Shown here in pieces: positions 11,495-41,755 of a DNA stretch of 64,000 nucleotides. The DNA lies in NCBI GenBank assembly GCA_949752745.1, contig OX457034.1:8020904-8084903 (forward strand), given 5' to 3'. Within the stretch, counting starts at the first letter, position 1. Each line of letters starts with the position of its first letter. This stretch comes from Protula sp. h YS-2021. Taxonomy: Eukaryota > Annelida > Polychaeta > Sabellida > Serpulidae. The position numbers and the translations under genes were made by a program. The notes beneath the pieces were generated by a model. That model was not told where the DNA came from, ran no database searches, and was given only the letters and a program-made list of their open reading frames with translations.

Positions 11495-14340
11495 GAAATA
11501 AAGCCAAGAAAAGACGGGAAACAAAGTACGACAGAGGCTTTATCGTTTCGAATGAGAACAAGCTGTCTTTTTAGAGGAGAAACATGGAGTGATTCCACGC
11601 AAGACTGTTTTTCTTTTTTTGTTTCTTTACCCGTTGCTAGGGGCAGAATCATTGCATTTTTGAAGCGCATTTCTTGTACTGTGGCGATAATAACATGGCC
11701 AAGTTGCCCAATGAAACGCTGGTGTGTTTTTTTTTTTTTTGTTGTTTTGTTTTTTTTGTTTTTTTTGTTTTTTTTTTTTTGTTTTTTTTTTTTAGAGGGG
11801 CAGTGTTTATTTACAGCCTTTACATAAGTTGCAGTTTTTGCTGCTTGTGTCGTTATTATGTAAAGCTCAACTGAATTATTTGCAGCCAATAAGCAGTTGT
11901 AAAAAAGGTAGTCCTTTTAGCCAGTACGTTAAGTTTGCAATAGTCCTGTATGTTGGCGATATAATGGGATCGTACCTGCCGTGCGGTTTATTTTATAAGT
12001 AAAACTGTTCTCATCATTCTTTCTCAGTATTCTAGTGCTGATTTTAAGTTTGAATCAATTTTAATTTCCAAAGGATTCCAGTTTCACTTGAAATGGTTCA
12101 CCTTTTTTTTTTCTTTTTTTTCTTTTTTTTTTTTTTTACAAGAGTGTCGTGTTCAATACTGTGTGTTCAAAGTAACTGAACTCATTCTGGAGTTGCCCAA
12201 TCGCCGATGTATGCGTGCTTACGCGTCACGCGCGTCATATACGTTGGTCACCATAGAAACGCCTGTGTGACGAAGTGATTTTTTTTTTTTTTGCATTACG
12301 TAACAAAAGGTTCCTTAGCAACCAGTTGATGATGTCACAATAGCTTGATATAATCCAGCCAAAAGAAGGCAAGAAATTTCGCTTTATTTGGCATTTTACG
12401 ACATGAACTTGTGTTTTTACGTGTCGTAATAGCGTTTCATATTATGAAAAGTTCGAAATTAATTTTCTTGCATCCAGGTTTTTATTCCAATGACCCAAAC
12501 CGAAAAAGTAGCTAAACTAATCATTTTTTTTTTAGCATTGGTAACAATGGGGTGAATACCGATGGCAAAATTTTTTTCCGTTTCGCATCCTAAATGTTGT
12601 TTAATTCGGATCTTAATGAGTTTCATGAGCTGCCATTCTTGCACATATCTAATTAATAATAATAAAAATGTTACTAAAGGCAACTGATGTCTGTGTTTTT
12701 GCGTTTCCTTGCAAAATATTACTAATGTTCATTCTGTGCATCTCGCCGGCTTTTCCAGTTTTCCGTCGGAGGAAAGGGCTTGGGGTGGGGGGGGGGGGGG
12801 GGCGGTGGATTCACAAAAAAAAAAAAAATGAAGGTCATAACCTTGGCAAGTCTGAGTGCCTTTTCACGTTTACTCTTGTGTTTTCGATATCAATAGACAG
12901 TTTTTATACCAAAAATATGATGATTGATCTCCCAAATATTCATTTAATTTTTCATACCAACGTGTAATTTTCTGTTAACATTTGGTCATTTAATCTTTAA
13001 TATTTAAAACAGATCGTTATATCCATAATTCCAATTTGAATGTAAAAACTGAAACCGAAGATTCCCATTATTTATTTACTAGTGATAATATAATGGAGTT
13101 CATTTTGGGCGTATAAAATTACTATTTTATTGATATGTTTGATTATTCAGTCCTTTCACTGATATCAATAAAAGAATTAGTGATATCAATGATTAAAAGT
13201 ACAAAACAAATGTAAAAATCTTTATCTGGCGTCAGCTCAAAGCAACCGGAAGCTGCTAACACAGAGCTGGGAAGAGGTTATCGGCACTGGCAAAAAACTC
13301 GTTAATCACATGAAAATGCGTATATTATCATCTGTTCCAAAGTATATTCAGACTTGAAATTTTTGGCGAGTGAAAAAAATGGGCTGCAAATACAAGCATG
13401 TCTAGGGAAATGGTCGGCGGATACACAAATGAAAAGTTGCGGTTTAGATTTTTTTATTGAGTCGTTAAAGTAACATTGCACATATCATCAAATCTACGTA
13501 CAAAGTCAAGAGAAACCACCATAAACTAAAACAGACGCTCTCGAAACCGGAAATATTCATTGTTCTAGCCAAAAAAAAAAAAACTTCCGGTTTCGATTGT
13601 GCAATACTATTTCTGCGCCTAAGATGGCTCTGGAGTGTACTTCAATTCTCTAATCTACATAGCAGTAAAATCGAATTCGTAGCAAGTGAAATCTCGCGCG
13701 TTCTTGATACAAATATCCACACAGAACTTACTGACCAGCTGTTAGAATGAAGAACATGGAACATTTTCTAAAATTACTCACGTATTATTCACATATTCAC
13801 AAATTACATACGCGACGGTTTGTTTTATGTATGAAAATATAGCTATCAATTTAAAGTTCTTACCGGTTATAACATATAAATACTGTTTTGAATTTAATAA
13901 TTTAATTATAAGCACTATTTTTGGAAAGCAACATATATGACGTCATAGCATACAAACTTGGAAATAAAACTGCCAACATGCCATATAAATATAGACGAAG
14001 TACGTCTTAAACGGTAAAGATATGAATATATTGGTTTAAGAAATGTTGCTGATTATGATAAAGTTTTTATTTAAATAAGTGATGAATGTTTTCGTGAAGC
14101 CGTCACCAAATTCTCGCAAACCACACCTTAAATATTCGCGATTGCACACAAAAGAAAAAAAGCTGAAAGGATACCGGACGGGAGGGGGTTGAGGTTCATT
14201 CCATATCATACCACCAGTGAAATAATCCATTGAATAAGGACCGTGATCAAAATGTGACTGAATTGGAAGGGCTGCTATCAACTTGGGGGCGGGAGGGGGG
14301 GGGGGGGGAGGGGGGGGGGGGCATAAAGCATTTCGGGGGA
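11495..14340. other. Intergenic DNA between converging RNASEH2B and PAK
   Basis: No exon recognised. Holds T-rich runs (11730-11790, 12100-12140, 12275), a G run at 12786-12802, an A run at 12817, and a mixed G-rich run at 14285-14325. Open frames near 11552-11889 are poly-Phe or poly-Lys artefacts. Confidence 0.5.
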
Positions 14341-14349
14341 TAGTATCAA

Positions 14350-14635
14350 GCTACGGTCAACGACGTATTTTTTGGGAGGAGCATCTAGTAGCTGTCAATC
14401 ACACCACGTAGTTATGCTGTGTTGGAGGAGCATCTAGTAGCTGTCAATCACACCACGTAGTTATGGTGTGTGGGAGGAGCATCTAGTGGCTGTCAATCAC
14501 ACCACGTAGTTATGGTGTGTGGGAGGAGCATCTAGTGGCTGTCAATCACATCACGTAGTTATGGTGTGTGGGAGGAGCATCTAGTCGCTGTCAATCACAC
14601 CACGTAGTTATGGTGGGTGGGAGGAGCATTTAACA
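14350..14635. repeat. 49-bp minisatellite with PBX-MEIS-type sites (array 1)
   Basis: About five to six units of GGGAGGAGCATCTAGT, a CTGTCAATCA core and CACGTAGTTATGGTGTG. The CTGTCAATCA core occurs at 14392, 14441, 14490, 14539 and 14588, an exact 49-bp period. Its reverse complement TGATTGACAG is the known PBX-MEIS/PREP heterodimer consensus. Function is an inference. Confidence 0.9.
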
Positions 14636-15224
14636 TAAACGTTCTTTATATCCTAATTTCTTCACAAATTACTCCTACCCTCTTAAGAAAAAACAAGGAA
14701 ACCACTTTATCATGACAACACAAACTAAATTATTTCAATAAATGACATATATCGAGAATGAATTTTCCGATAAAGCACTTCAGTGAAATCTACTTGTAAT
14801 CCGATCGACCTGCAAACCATTCTTTTTCATACAAAACTCAGTTATTTTCACACAATATAATAATCTGTAAATTGCAAAATGAAAGACTCATTTCACTTCA
14901 TATTGTCAACTTCTTTGTTTAAATATAAAATTTTAACCAGAAAATCTCTTTAATAATTACGACGACTGTTCGAGTATATATCTCTTTCGGTTTTTGCAAT
15001 TTAGCAATTCTTCACGCCAAACCGCCTACGACGACATTGACCCAGTTACTGCTCGCCTGTTTGATTGGTTGGTGCAAACAAGGCACACGCGATATTCAGC
15101 CAAATGTATGGTTTTCTCACTAAAATAACATACCACAAACGACAGTTAAGTATTAGTGAAATCATGCCTATGCGGCATAAAGACGTGCGGATATTTTCAA
15201 CACTATTAAGAGTTACGGTAGTGG

Positions 15225-15720
15225 GAGGAGCCTCTGTCAATCACACACCATTTAGTAGCAGTTTGGGAGGAACCATGACGAATGTTTTCAATACTGGAGA
15301 GATGGGAGGTGTCAAACCTGTTGTCAGTCAGAAACTGGAGTTTGTCGGATCGCTGTTCTATATAAAACGACGGGAGTGGGAGGAGCCTCTCCCGTCGTTT
15401 TATCAATCACACACTATTTAGAGTTACGGTAGAAGAAGAAACCCCAACGCTCCTGTCAATCACACACTACAGAGTAAGGCTGTAGGTGGAGCCTCGACAC
15501 TCCTGTCAATCACACACTGCACAGTAACGCTGTAGGTGGAGCCTCGACGCTCCTGTCAATCATACAATGTAGAGTAACGGCTACAGGTGGAGCCTCGACG
15601 CTCCTGTCAATCACACACTACAGAGTACCGGCTGTAGGTGGAGCCTCGACGCTCCTGTCAATCACACACTACAGAGTAACGACAGTAGGTGGAGCCTCGA
15701 CGCTCCTGTCAATCACACAC
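15225..15720. repeat. 50-51 bp minisatellite with the same TGATTGACAG core (array 2)
   Basis: One isolated core lies at 15234 and six regular units at 15453, 15503, 15553, 15604, 15655 and 15706. Each has GGTGGAGCCTCGACGCTC before CTGTCAATCA and CACACT after. The flanks differ from array 1 but share GGAG(G)AGC and the ten-base core, suggesting common descent or retention of the core. A 16-bp inverted pair (ACGACGGGAGTGGGAG and its complement) sits at 15366-15401. Confidence 0.9.
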
Positions 15721-16938
15721 TGTGAAGTCACCGTACACCTCCCTCCCTCCCACCTTCCTTGAGCATTACGACCCAATTTTTCTCAACTTTCTCATGATTT
15801 ACCTTAGTATCTTCGTGTAAACGACAATTATCACTAAACCACTTCACAGATAATAATTTTTTTACAAACAAACACGAAAAGAAAACACATATTTTTATGA
15901 AATTGTATAAACTAGTAAAACAGTCCAGCAAAATAAAAATATAAAGAAATCACAATCTTTAAAGCACATAGCGCAATCACCATATCGACATAAAATATGG
16001 TCCAAATTCTGAAGCAAAACATTCTATTTCATCCAGAAGTTATTGTCAGCGATTTGTCCTAATTCCGACAACACATTCATACTTGTTTTAAAAATGACGT
16101 CATTTCCGATTTCATTCAAGTTTATTTTCAAGACAGATTTTCTTTTCTTGTTTCCATAGTTACAACACAAACCATCAACCCCCTAACGGCTAATTGCATA
16201 CTTCCGGGGATAACTGCATCGCAGACGTGTACAAACTGGGACATGATACAAACATACAAGTTTCTTTATTAAAATGCATTTGTGTAAAATACAACGACTG
16301 CCACAAATTATACAGGGGCAAAGAGAAAGAACGTCATATTGTACCTGACATGGGATTAGATATTATGCAGATCACGTCACATTCCATTCCCGTCACAGTA
16401 AAATCGGGAATCCGACCTGAAGAATGCTTTGTCCTTTTCAACCTTTGTTGACTCGGCAACGGACGAAGTAACACTTTATTATAATATATGTTGCTTGTAT
16501 ATCTCAAGCAACTTTTCTCAATTCTCCCCTTGTTGCCAAGCAACGACAGGGCTCAATAAAAATGCAATAATTTAATAATTTGTTTCCTATAGCACAGAAA
16601 CCACTCCAAGGACATGATGGGTTACTTAGGTGTTGGGTCAACTCGGCCCCTTGCCAACTCGGCCCTTTTTGGTCAAGTCGGCCCCGCCAACTCGGCCCCT
16701 CGTGAAAGTCAACTCGGCCCCTCAGTCCTTTTTTAAGTCGGCCCTATCGGTTACTTAAACAATGTCACCCAGAGAAACCGTGACCCCCCCCCCCCCCCCC
16801 CCCGACTATCACCCCCCCCCCCCTCCCTCTACCCTCCCTCCCGCTCCAGGCACCGTTACATAGAAGTTGAATACGTCACTGGTATATGTAATTTACGGGG
16901 ATGTGGAAGGTGCTTTTTTTTTTTTTTTTTTGGCTATT
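15721..16938. other. Intergenic DNA downstream of PAK
   Basis: Contains degenerate short repeats of GTCAACTCGGCCCC (16636-16750), C-rich runs at 16786-16822 and a T run at 16914-16931 just past the PAK stop. TTTATT at 16473 (AATAAA on the minus strand) is a possible PAK poly(A) signal. No gene seen. Confidence 0.5.
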
Positions 16939-34275
<17,337 letters not shown>

Positions 34276-34333
34276 TTTCTACAAGTTGCTCTGTTTTCTT
34301 CCACTCTTTATCTGAAATTAACAATTTACAACA

Positions 34334-34725
34334 AACACTGTATTATTTAAAATAAGATTTTATCAAGCAAATAAGAATTCAGATAATTTTTGTCATGGGT
34401 GAAATCGGCTAAATTGACTACGGTAGTGTATTTCGGAATAAACAACCGTCTATTCTGGAATAGACTACCGAAGTTAAAAGTTCTCTGGAATAGAACGTTT
34501 TAAATTTTTCATATATATATTACATTGTAGCATATATCACTTACAGGTTTTATAATATTTAAATTTAAAATTACACAAAAACGTTCCATTTAAAAGGATT
34601 TGAATATCGGTAGTCTATTCCAGAATAGACTACCGTAGTCGTAAAATGCGTTAGTTCACCCATGACAGAAAATATCTGATTTCTTATTTGCTTGATAAAT
34701 TCTAATTTTAAATAATACACTGTTA
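34334..34725. mobile_element. Inverted-repeat element abutting PAK exon 1
   Basis: The outer arms (34334-34425 and about 34635-34725) are near-complementary over about 90 bases: AACACTGTATTATTTAAAAT on the left, AATTTTAAATAATACACTGT on the right. TATTCCAGAATAGACTACCG also recurs inside in both orientations. It has no coding capacity and fits a foldback or MITE element. It ends 22 bases from the apparent acceptor of the first coding exon. Confidence 0.75.
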
Positions 34726-35857
34726 ACATCTCAATTCCTGAGTACTCCGTGAACACCTCTTCCCGCCTCCCCCCCCCCCAACACCCCCCCCCCCCTCCCT
34801 ATCCCCACCCAACCTTCAGAAACACAATAAGACATCAAGAACGCGTCCAAAAATAATGGCCCACGTGAAGAAGAAAATGAACATAAGCACGCTGCTAATA
34901 ATGGTGAAAACATCGCCCAAAATCGCATGATATCCCCAGTTTAAAAAAATCAGGAACTCGCATTGGAAAAAAATGCCGGAATTCTATCGCGATCCCGGTG
35001 AAGACCATCGGGATCCCGTTAAAGAATAAGACGAGACGGAATTTCACAGTGTCGGGCCACGACAAAGCAATCTTCGACCGAGATGCTCAGATTTCGCTCG
35101 GTTTATTTGCAATTAAAATGCAGAATTCTTTCGCATTTTTATCGGAGCATCCAAATTGTAATTTGACTTACACTTTAGTACAGTATGCAGGAGACTCAAA
35201 ATGAGATTAAATAGGTGAAACTATATAGAAATATCTCTGATGAGTGTGAATATTGTGTATGGCGGTTTTATGTGAGCCAGAAGCCATGCGAATTCACAAA
35301 AATGTTCTCATTATACGCTGTAATAATTTTTTTTTTTTTTTGCAGCTGGCAGACTTATTTGCAGTGTAAGTACTTAAACTCGAATGTACTGTCCAATCTC
35401 GATGTTGCTTCCCTCGTAAGAACCAATTGGCAGAACCTGCCGGGTCGTAGCTCCAAGAAACGATTCCCTCCTGTTAGATCGAGTGTCCGCTCCGATAGAG
35501 ATATATTCTTGGCCACATGTATGCTTGATTTTATCAAATTCAAAACCGGAAATGGGGGCAAAATTAACGATAACTGGAATATTGTTCACCATGACCGCAT
35601 TAGGTTGGGTTTAATACATAACTGAATGACAGAAAAAAATCACAAATGGGCACAATAATGCATAAAAGTTTTTCTTAAAACCCAATGACGGCTCAGCATA
35701 TTTTAATGTGGTCGCTTGAAACAAAACGTTTAATTTCTTTATAGTTAAGCTCAAGGAATTCCAGTCGAACCGATATTTAAATCGGAAAGACCTGAAAGTA
35801 CGAATTTGCTTATTACAACTGGCTGTTTGCTGTTACGGTTCAAAATTATAATGTTTC

Positions 35858-35908
<51 letters not shown>

Positions 35909-36510
35909 GAGAGAGGAGAGAGAAAGAGAGATGCAACTGAGTCAAAGTGTTATTGACAGGCTTTTGGTTATGGTCCTAAGATAAGAGAGAAATTGTTTGT
36001 AGCGTTGCAAGGGAAACGTGATAAAAATGCGCTTCTGCCCCAAACTGTTTCGTTGTTTGGGAGAATTTCATACAGCAGATTTGACGATCTACTCTTGTGA
36101 CGTTGATGTGTTCCGATGTTTTCGATGTTATGATGCGTCTCGGTTACAAAACTGAAGATGAATTGATAAAAAGAAATCATAGGCCTTTATCAATAAAAGT
36201 TGAGAACGTAAAAGAACGTAGCCATTATTCACTTCGTCCAAAATCAGTCGTTACGTTATTCCACAAAAATTTTCACTGCAACAGAGAAAATTCATTTTGA
36301 TTAAAATAAAATTATATTCAGCCTTCCGAATGTTCGTATAAAACGCGCAAGACTTCTGTGGCTGAATTGCAAACAAACCGGGTGAAAAACGAGATATGAC
36401 AGAAGAAATATATGACAAATACCTTTTACTCAGAACATCAGGCAATTACAACTTAAAACTTTACATACAAACTACAACGAACGGGCTGTTTAAAAAGCAT
36501 TCACATGGAC
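34726..36510. other. Non-coding DNA upstream of PAK
   Basis: C-rich runs at 34770-34795, a T run at 35329-35341, a (GA)n microsatellite at 35862-35906 and fragments of the family 1 and 2 MITEs (for example AAAGTACGAATTTGCTTATT at 35796). One 136-codon plus-strand frame (35215-35625) has no family similarity and crosses a T run. I do not call it a gene. Confidence 0.45.
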
Positions 36511-36869
36511 TAAGCCAAATCACACTTTGGGCGTTCCGAATAAAATGTGCAAAGATTCTGGGTTTCCAATACAAACTAACCGGGTAAAAAATGAAAGAAA
36601 TGATACAGATTTCGCCTAAATGTCAAATTTCTCTTGCACCAAAGAGCAATCATGTTTTATCAACCCGTATGCTATCTTAAAAATTATTTAAAATTTTAAC
36701 AAATATTTTTTCCGTATTAATTTCTTTTTTGTTCCGAGTATGAGCTGTATTTGCTATAACTCTTTTCTATCTCTTTTATCATTTCTTTCATTTTTACCCG
36801 GTTCTTCTGCATTCGAAATTTAAAGTTCTTGCGCATTCTATTCGAAATAATCAAATGTGATTAGGCTTA
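36511..36869. mobile_element. Full-length MITE, family 1, copy 2
   Basis: The left end TAAGCCAAATCACACTTTGG and right end AATCAAATGTGATTAGGCTTA form imperfect terminal inverted repeats. The internal ATTCGAAAT and GAAAGAAATGAT segments are inverted as in the copy at 5757-6120. A truncated relative precedes it (about 36310-36420). Confidence 0.75.
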
Positions 36870-39321
36870 TCACTCTGTCAAATCTTTAATTTTTGGTACT
36901 GTGGTAAAAATTGTTAATAAATTATTAGAAGTCAGCTCTGCTAGATAGCTTCCTTTTTCTTTCCCTCCGTTATTGTGCAGAAGTGTCAAAAATAACTATA
37001 AGCGTAGATGACTGGGAGTGTCGCCAGTGACAACCTTCTGTGGATAGCTTCAGCTTGGAGATCGAAAACGAGTTTCAACTGACTAACGGCTGGATACCAA
37101 CTGGAAGGAAGAAATGCTATATATCCTCTTGCAGGTGAGTTTTCTATGGTATGCATAGGATTTTTGTGGATTTCATTAGAAATACCCAAACCCAATAAGA
37201 AAGTAAGGGTAGCTTCTAGAAGAGGCCGTCTACTAAGATTCGGCGTACCATGCAAAAATAATAAAGAGCTCACTTGGAGCTAAAGTAAGGTGAGCTGACT
37301 TGGAGCTAGCCGCCCCGTATAGAACGGTAGTCTTGCGGCGCATGTGTGTAAATTAGACAAAGATTTCAGTAACAAAACATACAAAAAAACTCAAGCAACG
37401 AATATAACCAACAGACGCACAATCAAAACACAAGTAACTGTTTTCAGAAACACCATTTCCGCATTGAAACTGGTGTCCTATATTTCATATGTTACTTATC
37501 CATTAGGTTGACAGAGTTGAGCTTCGAACCCGCATTGTTTTATTTCGCATTCATGGAAAGAAAGTATGATAAAAAATGAGTTGTTAAAGTTTTTCAAGTT
37601 AAAAAATAGTTTTAAGTTGCAATTGCTGGTGTATTCTGAGAAAAGGCTAATTTTGATATATTTCTTCTGCTATATCTTTCATTTTTTGTTTGCAATAAAA
37701 CTGTAGAATTCTTGTGCATTTTATATTCAACGATTATTAAAACGTCTAAAGAACTTATATATCCACTCCCATATAACAGCTTTCTCTCTTTGTCAAACAC
37801 TGTAATTCTTTTCAAAATTCTGTAATATTATAAATACATGGCGTTTCCTTGCTATCCAATCACAATTTTTTTAGTTTTCCTAGTTTTGTTTATTTATTTA
37901 TAATTTTGTTGCGGACTCTGTATCTGATACATTATTTCATATCAGAATTTTAAATAGTAAAATAAATAATGTGAAATAATGGCATTCATTTCTTGTATAA
38001 ACAATACGTTATACAACCTACATTAATACAGCTACAATACAGCTAAATCAACATGATAATAGACATTTCAACCATACGGTGTAGTATACCATTTCTGCAT
38101 CTAATTGAAATTTCTCATTATATCACTATATGTCACTATCAATTATAGTGCAAATATATGCTGTGTTTCAAAATGATTCGATCCTAACTCCACGAGAAGA
38201 AACAAGTTTAAACTTTACTTTTTGCTAAATCATTTAAAAATAACAAAAATAATAAAATATCAAAATGTTAGTACTCAGTCGTTTCTCAACGACTCAACCA
38301 TAACTGCAGGAGAATATACATTTTTAACATGTTTGAAATATTCTCAATGTAGCATTTTAAAAATTAATAAAAATTTGTCAAATACCTAATATTTCGAAAT
38401 TATCAATAAACAGCATAAAATTCATATTCTCCCGATGAATTTTTTTAAATAAAAAAAACTTTTTAGGGACAAACAACGATTCGCTCTCTGAGGCCCTATA
38501 AATTTTGCTACACACAAATCGAGTGATCTTAACGTACGTTCTGAGTGGTATGACTAAGAGTAGTAATGGAGCACTACCGGGGACTTCGTGGCCAAGTAAC
38601 AATCATCCGTCAATAGATCGTACCCCCAGCCTGTCCCACATCTTCCTTAAAGTCTAATCTTCCCAACCAATACCCCAGTAACCCCTCTTCCCTAACCGGC
38701 CTAAATAACGAACCTTTAACTTTTTCACTTCTGGTATCTACCAAGCCACCCCCCCCCCCCCCCCCCATTTGTTATTAATGTGTAACGCACCGCTACACTG
38801 CATCCATTCCAATGACACATCTCTGTCACAACTTACCTTTTAATTCTTCATTAATGTTTGCACCGACACTGCGTAAACTACACAATAAATTAAAGTTTTT
38901 AGCATTGGTGTACGACTGTGAAACTTCACCAGGTCCAGCTGAAAAGTTACAAGACATAGCCACCAAACACCTGAGCTATGCTCAATAGGTTTAGAAGAAT
39001 TCATAAATGTAGCAGCGTAGAGGCAATAAACAACAAAACTAACTTGTACTAAATTTTATTTAAAGTCATAAATAAAAACGAATAAAGTAAACATCAGGTG
39101 GAGCTTTCTATTAAATTACAACTTTCCTAAAGGTGGACTAGAAAAACATCATATACCAAATAAACACGTGTGAATGCATAAACTATGACTGTATCGTTCA
39201 GTAAAATGCAACATCAATGAACTACGCTAATTATGAATATCGTGGGCTTCTCGTAAGCGATACTTCAGTTATACCATTTTCGAAGACAGCACTCAATAAA
39301 ACATTTAAAACGTTACCTTAC

Positions 39322-39352
<31 letters not shown>

Positions 39353-40165
39353 AAGAAAAAAGAAATGACACGCTCAAAGAATTTCACAGCTCTGATGCGG
39401 GCGTCACAATTTAAATTATTGAAAGCAAAAACACAAGAAATAAACAAACTATTTTCATATGAAACACACATGCTATGTTGCATCGTATATAACAGACAAT
39501 TCACATACGCTTCTTGTGACGAATAAAAAGAACAAAAATTTTCAAAATTCTACGAAGAGGTTCACTTCCTTTGGTGAAAACATCCATGCTATGACCATTA
39601 CCCCTGGTCCAGGTGTTCAATATACAGATTTTTATTTGTACTTGATAATAACGGTTTGACTTTCTTGCATCGTATACCGCAGCAAACAGTTAATTAATGC
39701 ATCTTTATTCACTGACTTGGTATAAAACAGAACATTTGACGGATCCACTCAAAACACACAAAAGCCAGAGGATTTTCTGAAGTTTGATTTTCAATTCTCA
39801 AAGAACTGCACGAGGTTCAGAAGACCAGATGGCATTACCCTAAACACTACAATACATGGGAACAAGACAAGTCCAGCAAAAAAAAAAAAAAAAACACAAC
39901 TGCCTCCTTTTTTTAAGGTAGGGTATAAAATTTAGATGTGAATCACAGAAAAAGAATTAGCCAAAATCCAGTAATTAAACATGAAACTTCACAAAACAGA
40001 GGTTTCAAAGATTCCGACTGAATAAACTCGCTTCTCAAAAAAATATTTGTCCGAAGCTAAACGCCTGGCTGACGGTACACAGATAAAAAATCCATGTTAA
40101 ATGTCATACGTTTTTCCTTTTCAATCGTTAAAATCCCTGCTTTACGTGACACCCTTTGGTCTCAT
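36870..40165. other. Non-coding AT-rich DNA
   Basis: No exon recognised. C run at 38747-38766, A run at 39320-39350, A run at 39878. Repeated poly-A and AT-rich words. A 95-codon minus-strand frame (36986-37273) has fairly even composition but no family similarity. Confidence 0.45.
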
Positions 40166-40169
40166 AGGA

Positions 40170-41125
40170 GCAACGACTTCAATATGTGACAATGGTGTTC
40201 ATACTGCTATCATGACACTGACGTCAGAACAGCCCTAATGACCCTGGTGCTCATACTGTTATCATGACACTGACGTCAGAACAGCCCTAATGACCCTGGT
40301 GCTCATACTGTTATCATGACACTGACGTCAGAACAGCCCTAATGACCCTGGTGTTCATACTGTTATCATGACACTGACGTCAGAACAGCCCTAATGACCC
40401 TGGTGTTCATACTGTTATGATGACACTGACGTCAGAACAGCCCTAATGACCCTGGTGTTCATACTGTTATCATGACACTGACGTCAGAACAGCCCTAATG
40501 ACCCTGGTGCTCATACTGTTATCATGACACTGACGTCAGAACAGCCCTAATGACCCTGGTGTTCATACTGTTATGATGACACTGACGTCAGAACAGCCCT
40601 AATGACCCTGGTGCTCATACTGTTGTCATGACACTGACGTCAGAACAGCCCTAATGACCCTGGTGTTCATACTGTTATCATGACACTGACGTCAGAACAG
40701 CCCTAATGACCCTGGTGTTCATACTGTTATCATGACACTGACGTCAGAACAGCCCTAATGACCCTGGTGTTCATACTGTTATCATGACACTGGCGTCAGA
40801 ACAGCCCTAATGACCCTGGTGTTCATACTGTTATGATGACACTGACGTCAGAACAGCCCTAATGACCCTGGTGTTCATACTGTTATCATGACACTGACGT
40901 CAGAACAGCCCTAATGACCCTGGTGCTCATACTGTTATCATGACACTGACGTCAGAACAGCCCTAATGACCCTGGTGCTCATACTGTTATCATGACATTG
41001 ACGTCAGAACAGCCCTAATGACCCTGGTGTTCATGCTGTTATCATGACACTGACGTCAAAATAGCCCTAATGACTCTAGTATTCACACCGTTATCATGAC
41101 ATTGACGTCAGAAAAGTCCTAATGA
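40170..41125. repeat. 52-bp minisatellite, 18 units, 17 with a perfect TGACGTCA (CRE) site
   Basis: Units read GAACAGCCCTAATGACCCTG, GTGTTCATACTGTTATCATG and ACACTGACGTCA. TGACGTCA occurs at 40219 and every 52 bp after that (40271, 40323 and so on to 41103). The only exception is 40791, which is TGGCGTCA. TGACGTCA is the full palindromic CREB/ATF binding site. The array lies about 6 kb upstream of the PAK start and 5.5 kb downstream of the TMEM164 stop. A regulatory role is inference. Confidence 0.95.
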
Positions 41126-41164
41126 CCCTAGTGTTGACACTGTCATGCGACTTGCGTCCAAACT

Positions 41165-41600
41165 GGTCATGACAATGACGGCAAAACAGCCCTAATGGCC
41201 TTGATCTTCACATTCCTATCAAATGAGAATGTCCTCAGAACAGCCCTAATGACCTTGATCTTCACATTCCTATCAAATGAGAATGTCCTCAGAACAGCCC
41301 TAATGACCTTGATCTTCACATTCCTATCAAATGAGAATGCCCTCAGAACAGCCCTAATGACCTTGATCTTCACACTCCTATATATATTTTTGAGATTGTC
41401 CTCAAAACGGTCCTAATGACCTTGATCTTCACATTCCCATCATATGACACTGTCCTCAGAACAGCCCTGATGACTTTGATCTTCACATTCCTATCACAAG
41501 AGATTGTACTCAGAACAGCCCTAATGACCTTGATCTTCACACTCCTATCGCTTGAGAATGACATTCGAACAGCCCTAATGACACTGGTAATCACAAAGAA
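41165..41600. repeat. 54-bp minisatellite, 8 units, related to the CRE array
   Basis: Units of AACAGCCCTAATGACCTTGA, TCTTCACATTCCTATCA and AATGAGAATGTCCTCAG. The CAGCCCTAATGACC half is shared with the 52-bp array just upstream, but the TGACGTCA part is replaced by TGTCCTCAG. The period is a multiple of three, so frames of 66-74 codons stay open on both strands; these are artefacts. Confidence 0.92.
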
Positions 41601-41716
41601 ACTCTTCCAATTCTAAATAACTGTAATAAATTAAGTCTACTTGGTTTCATAACGAGAACATTGAACGTCAATTAACAACGCCCACCTCCCCCATCCCGTT
41701 ACACCACAAACGGATG

Positions 41717-41755
<39 letters not shown>

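Noticed and set aside
14350..15720. CRISPR-like array because of regular 49-51 bp units
   Set aside because: The whole unit is repeated with no unique spacers, and the DNA is clearly animal nuclear. It is a minisatellite.
35215..35625. 136-codon plus-strand ORF
   Set aside because: It crosses a T run (poly-Phe) and MITE-like sequence, and no domain is recognised.
36986..37273. 95-codon minus-strand ORF with even composition
   Set aside because: No family similarity, no splice-compatible neighbours and no repeat-free conservation evidence. Chance ORF is the simplest reading.
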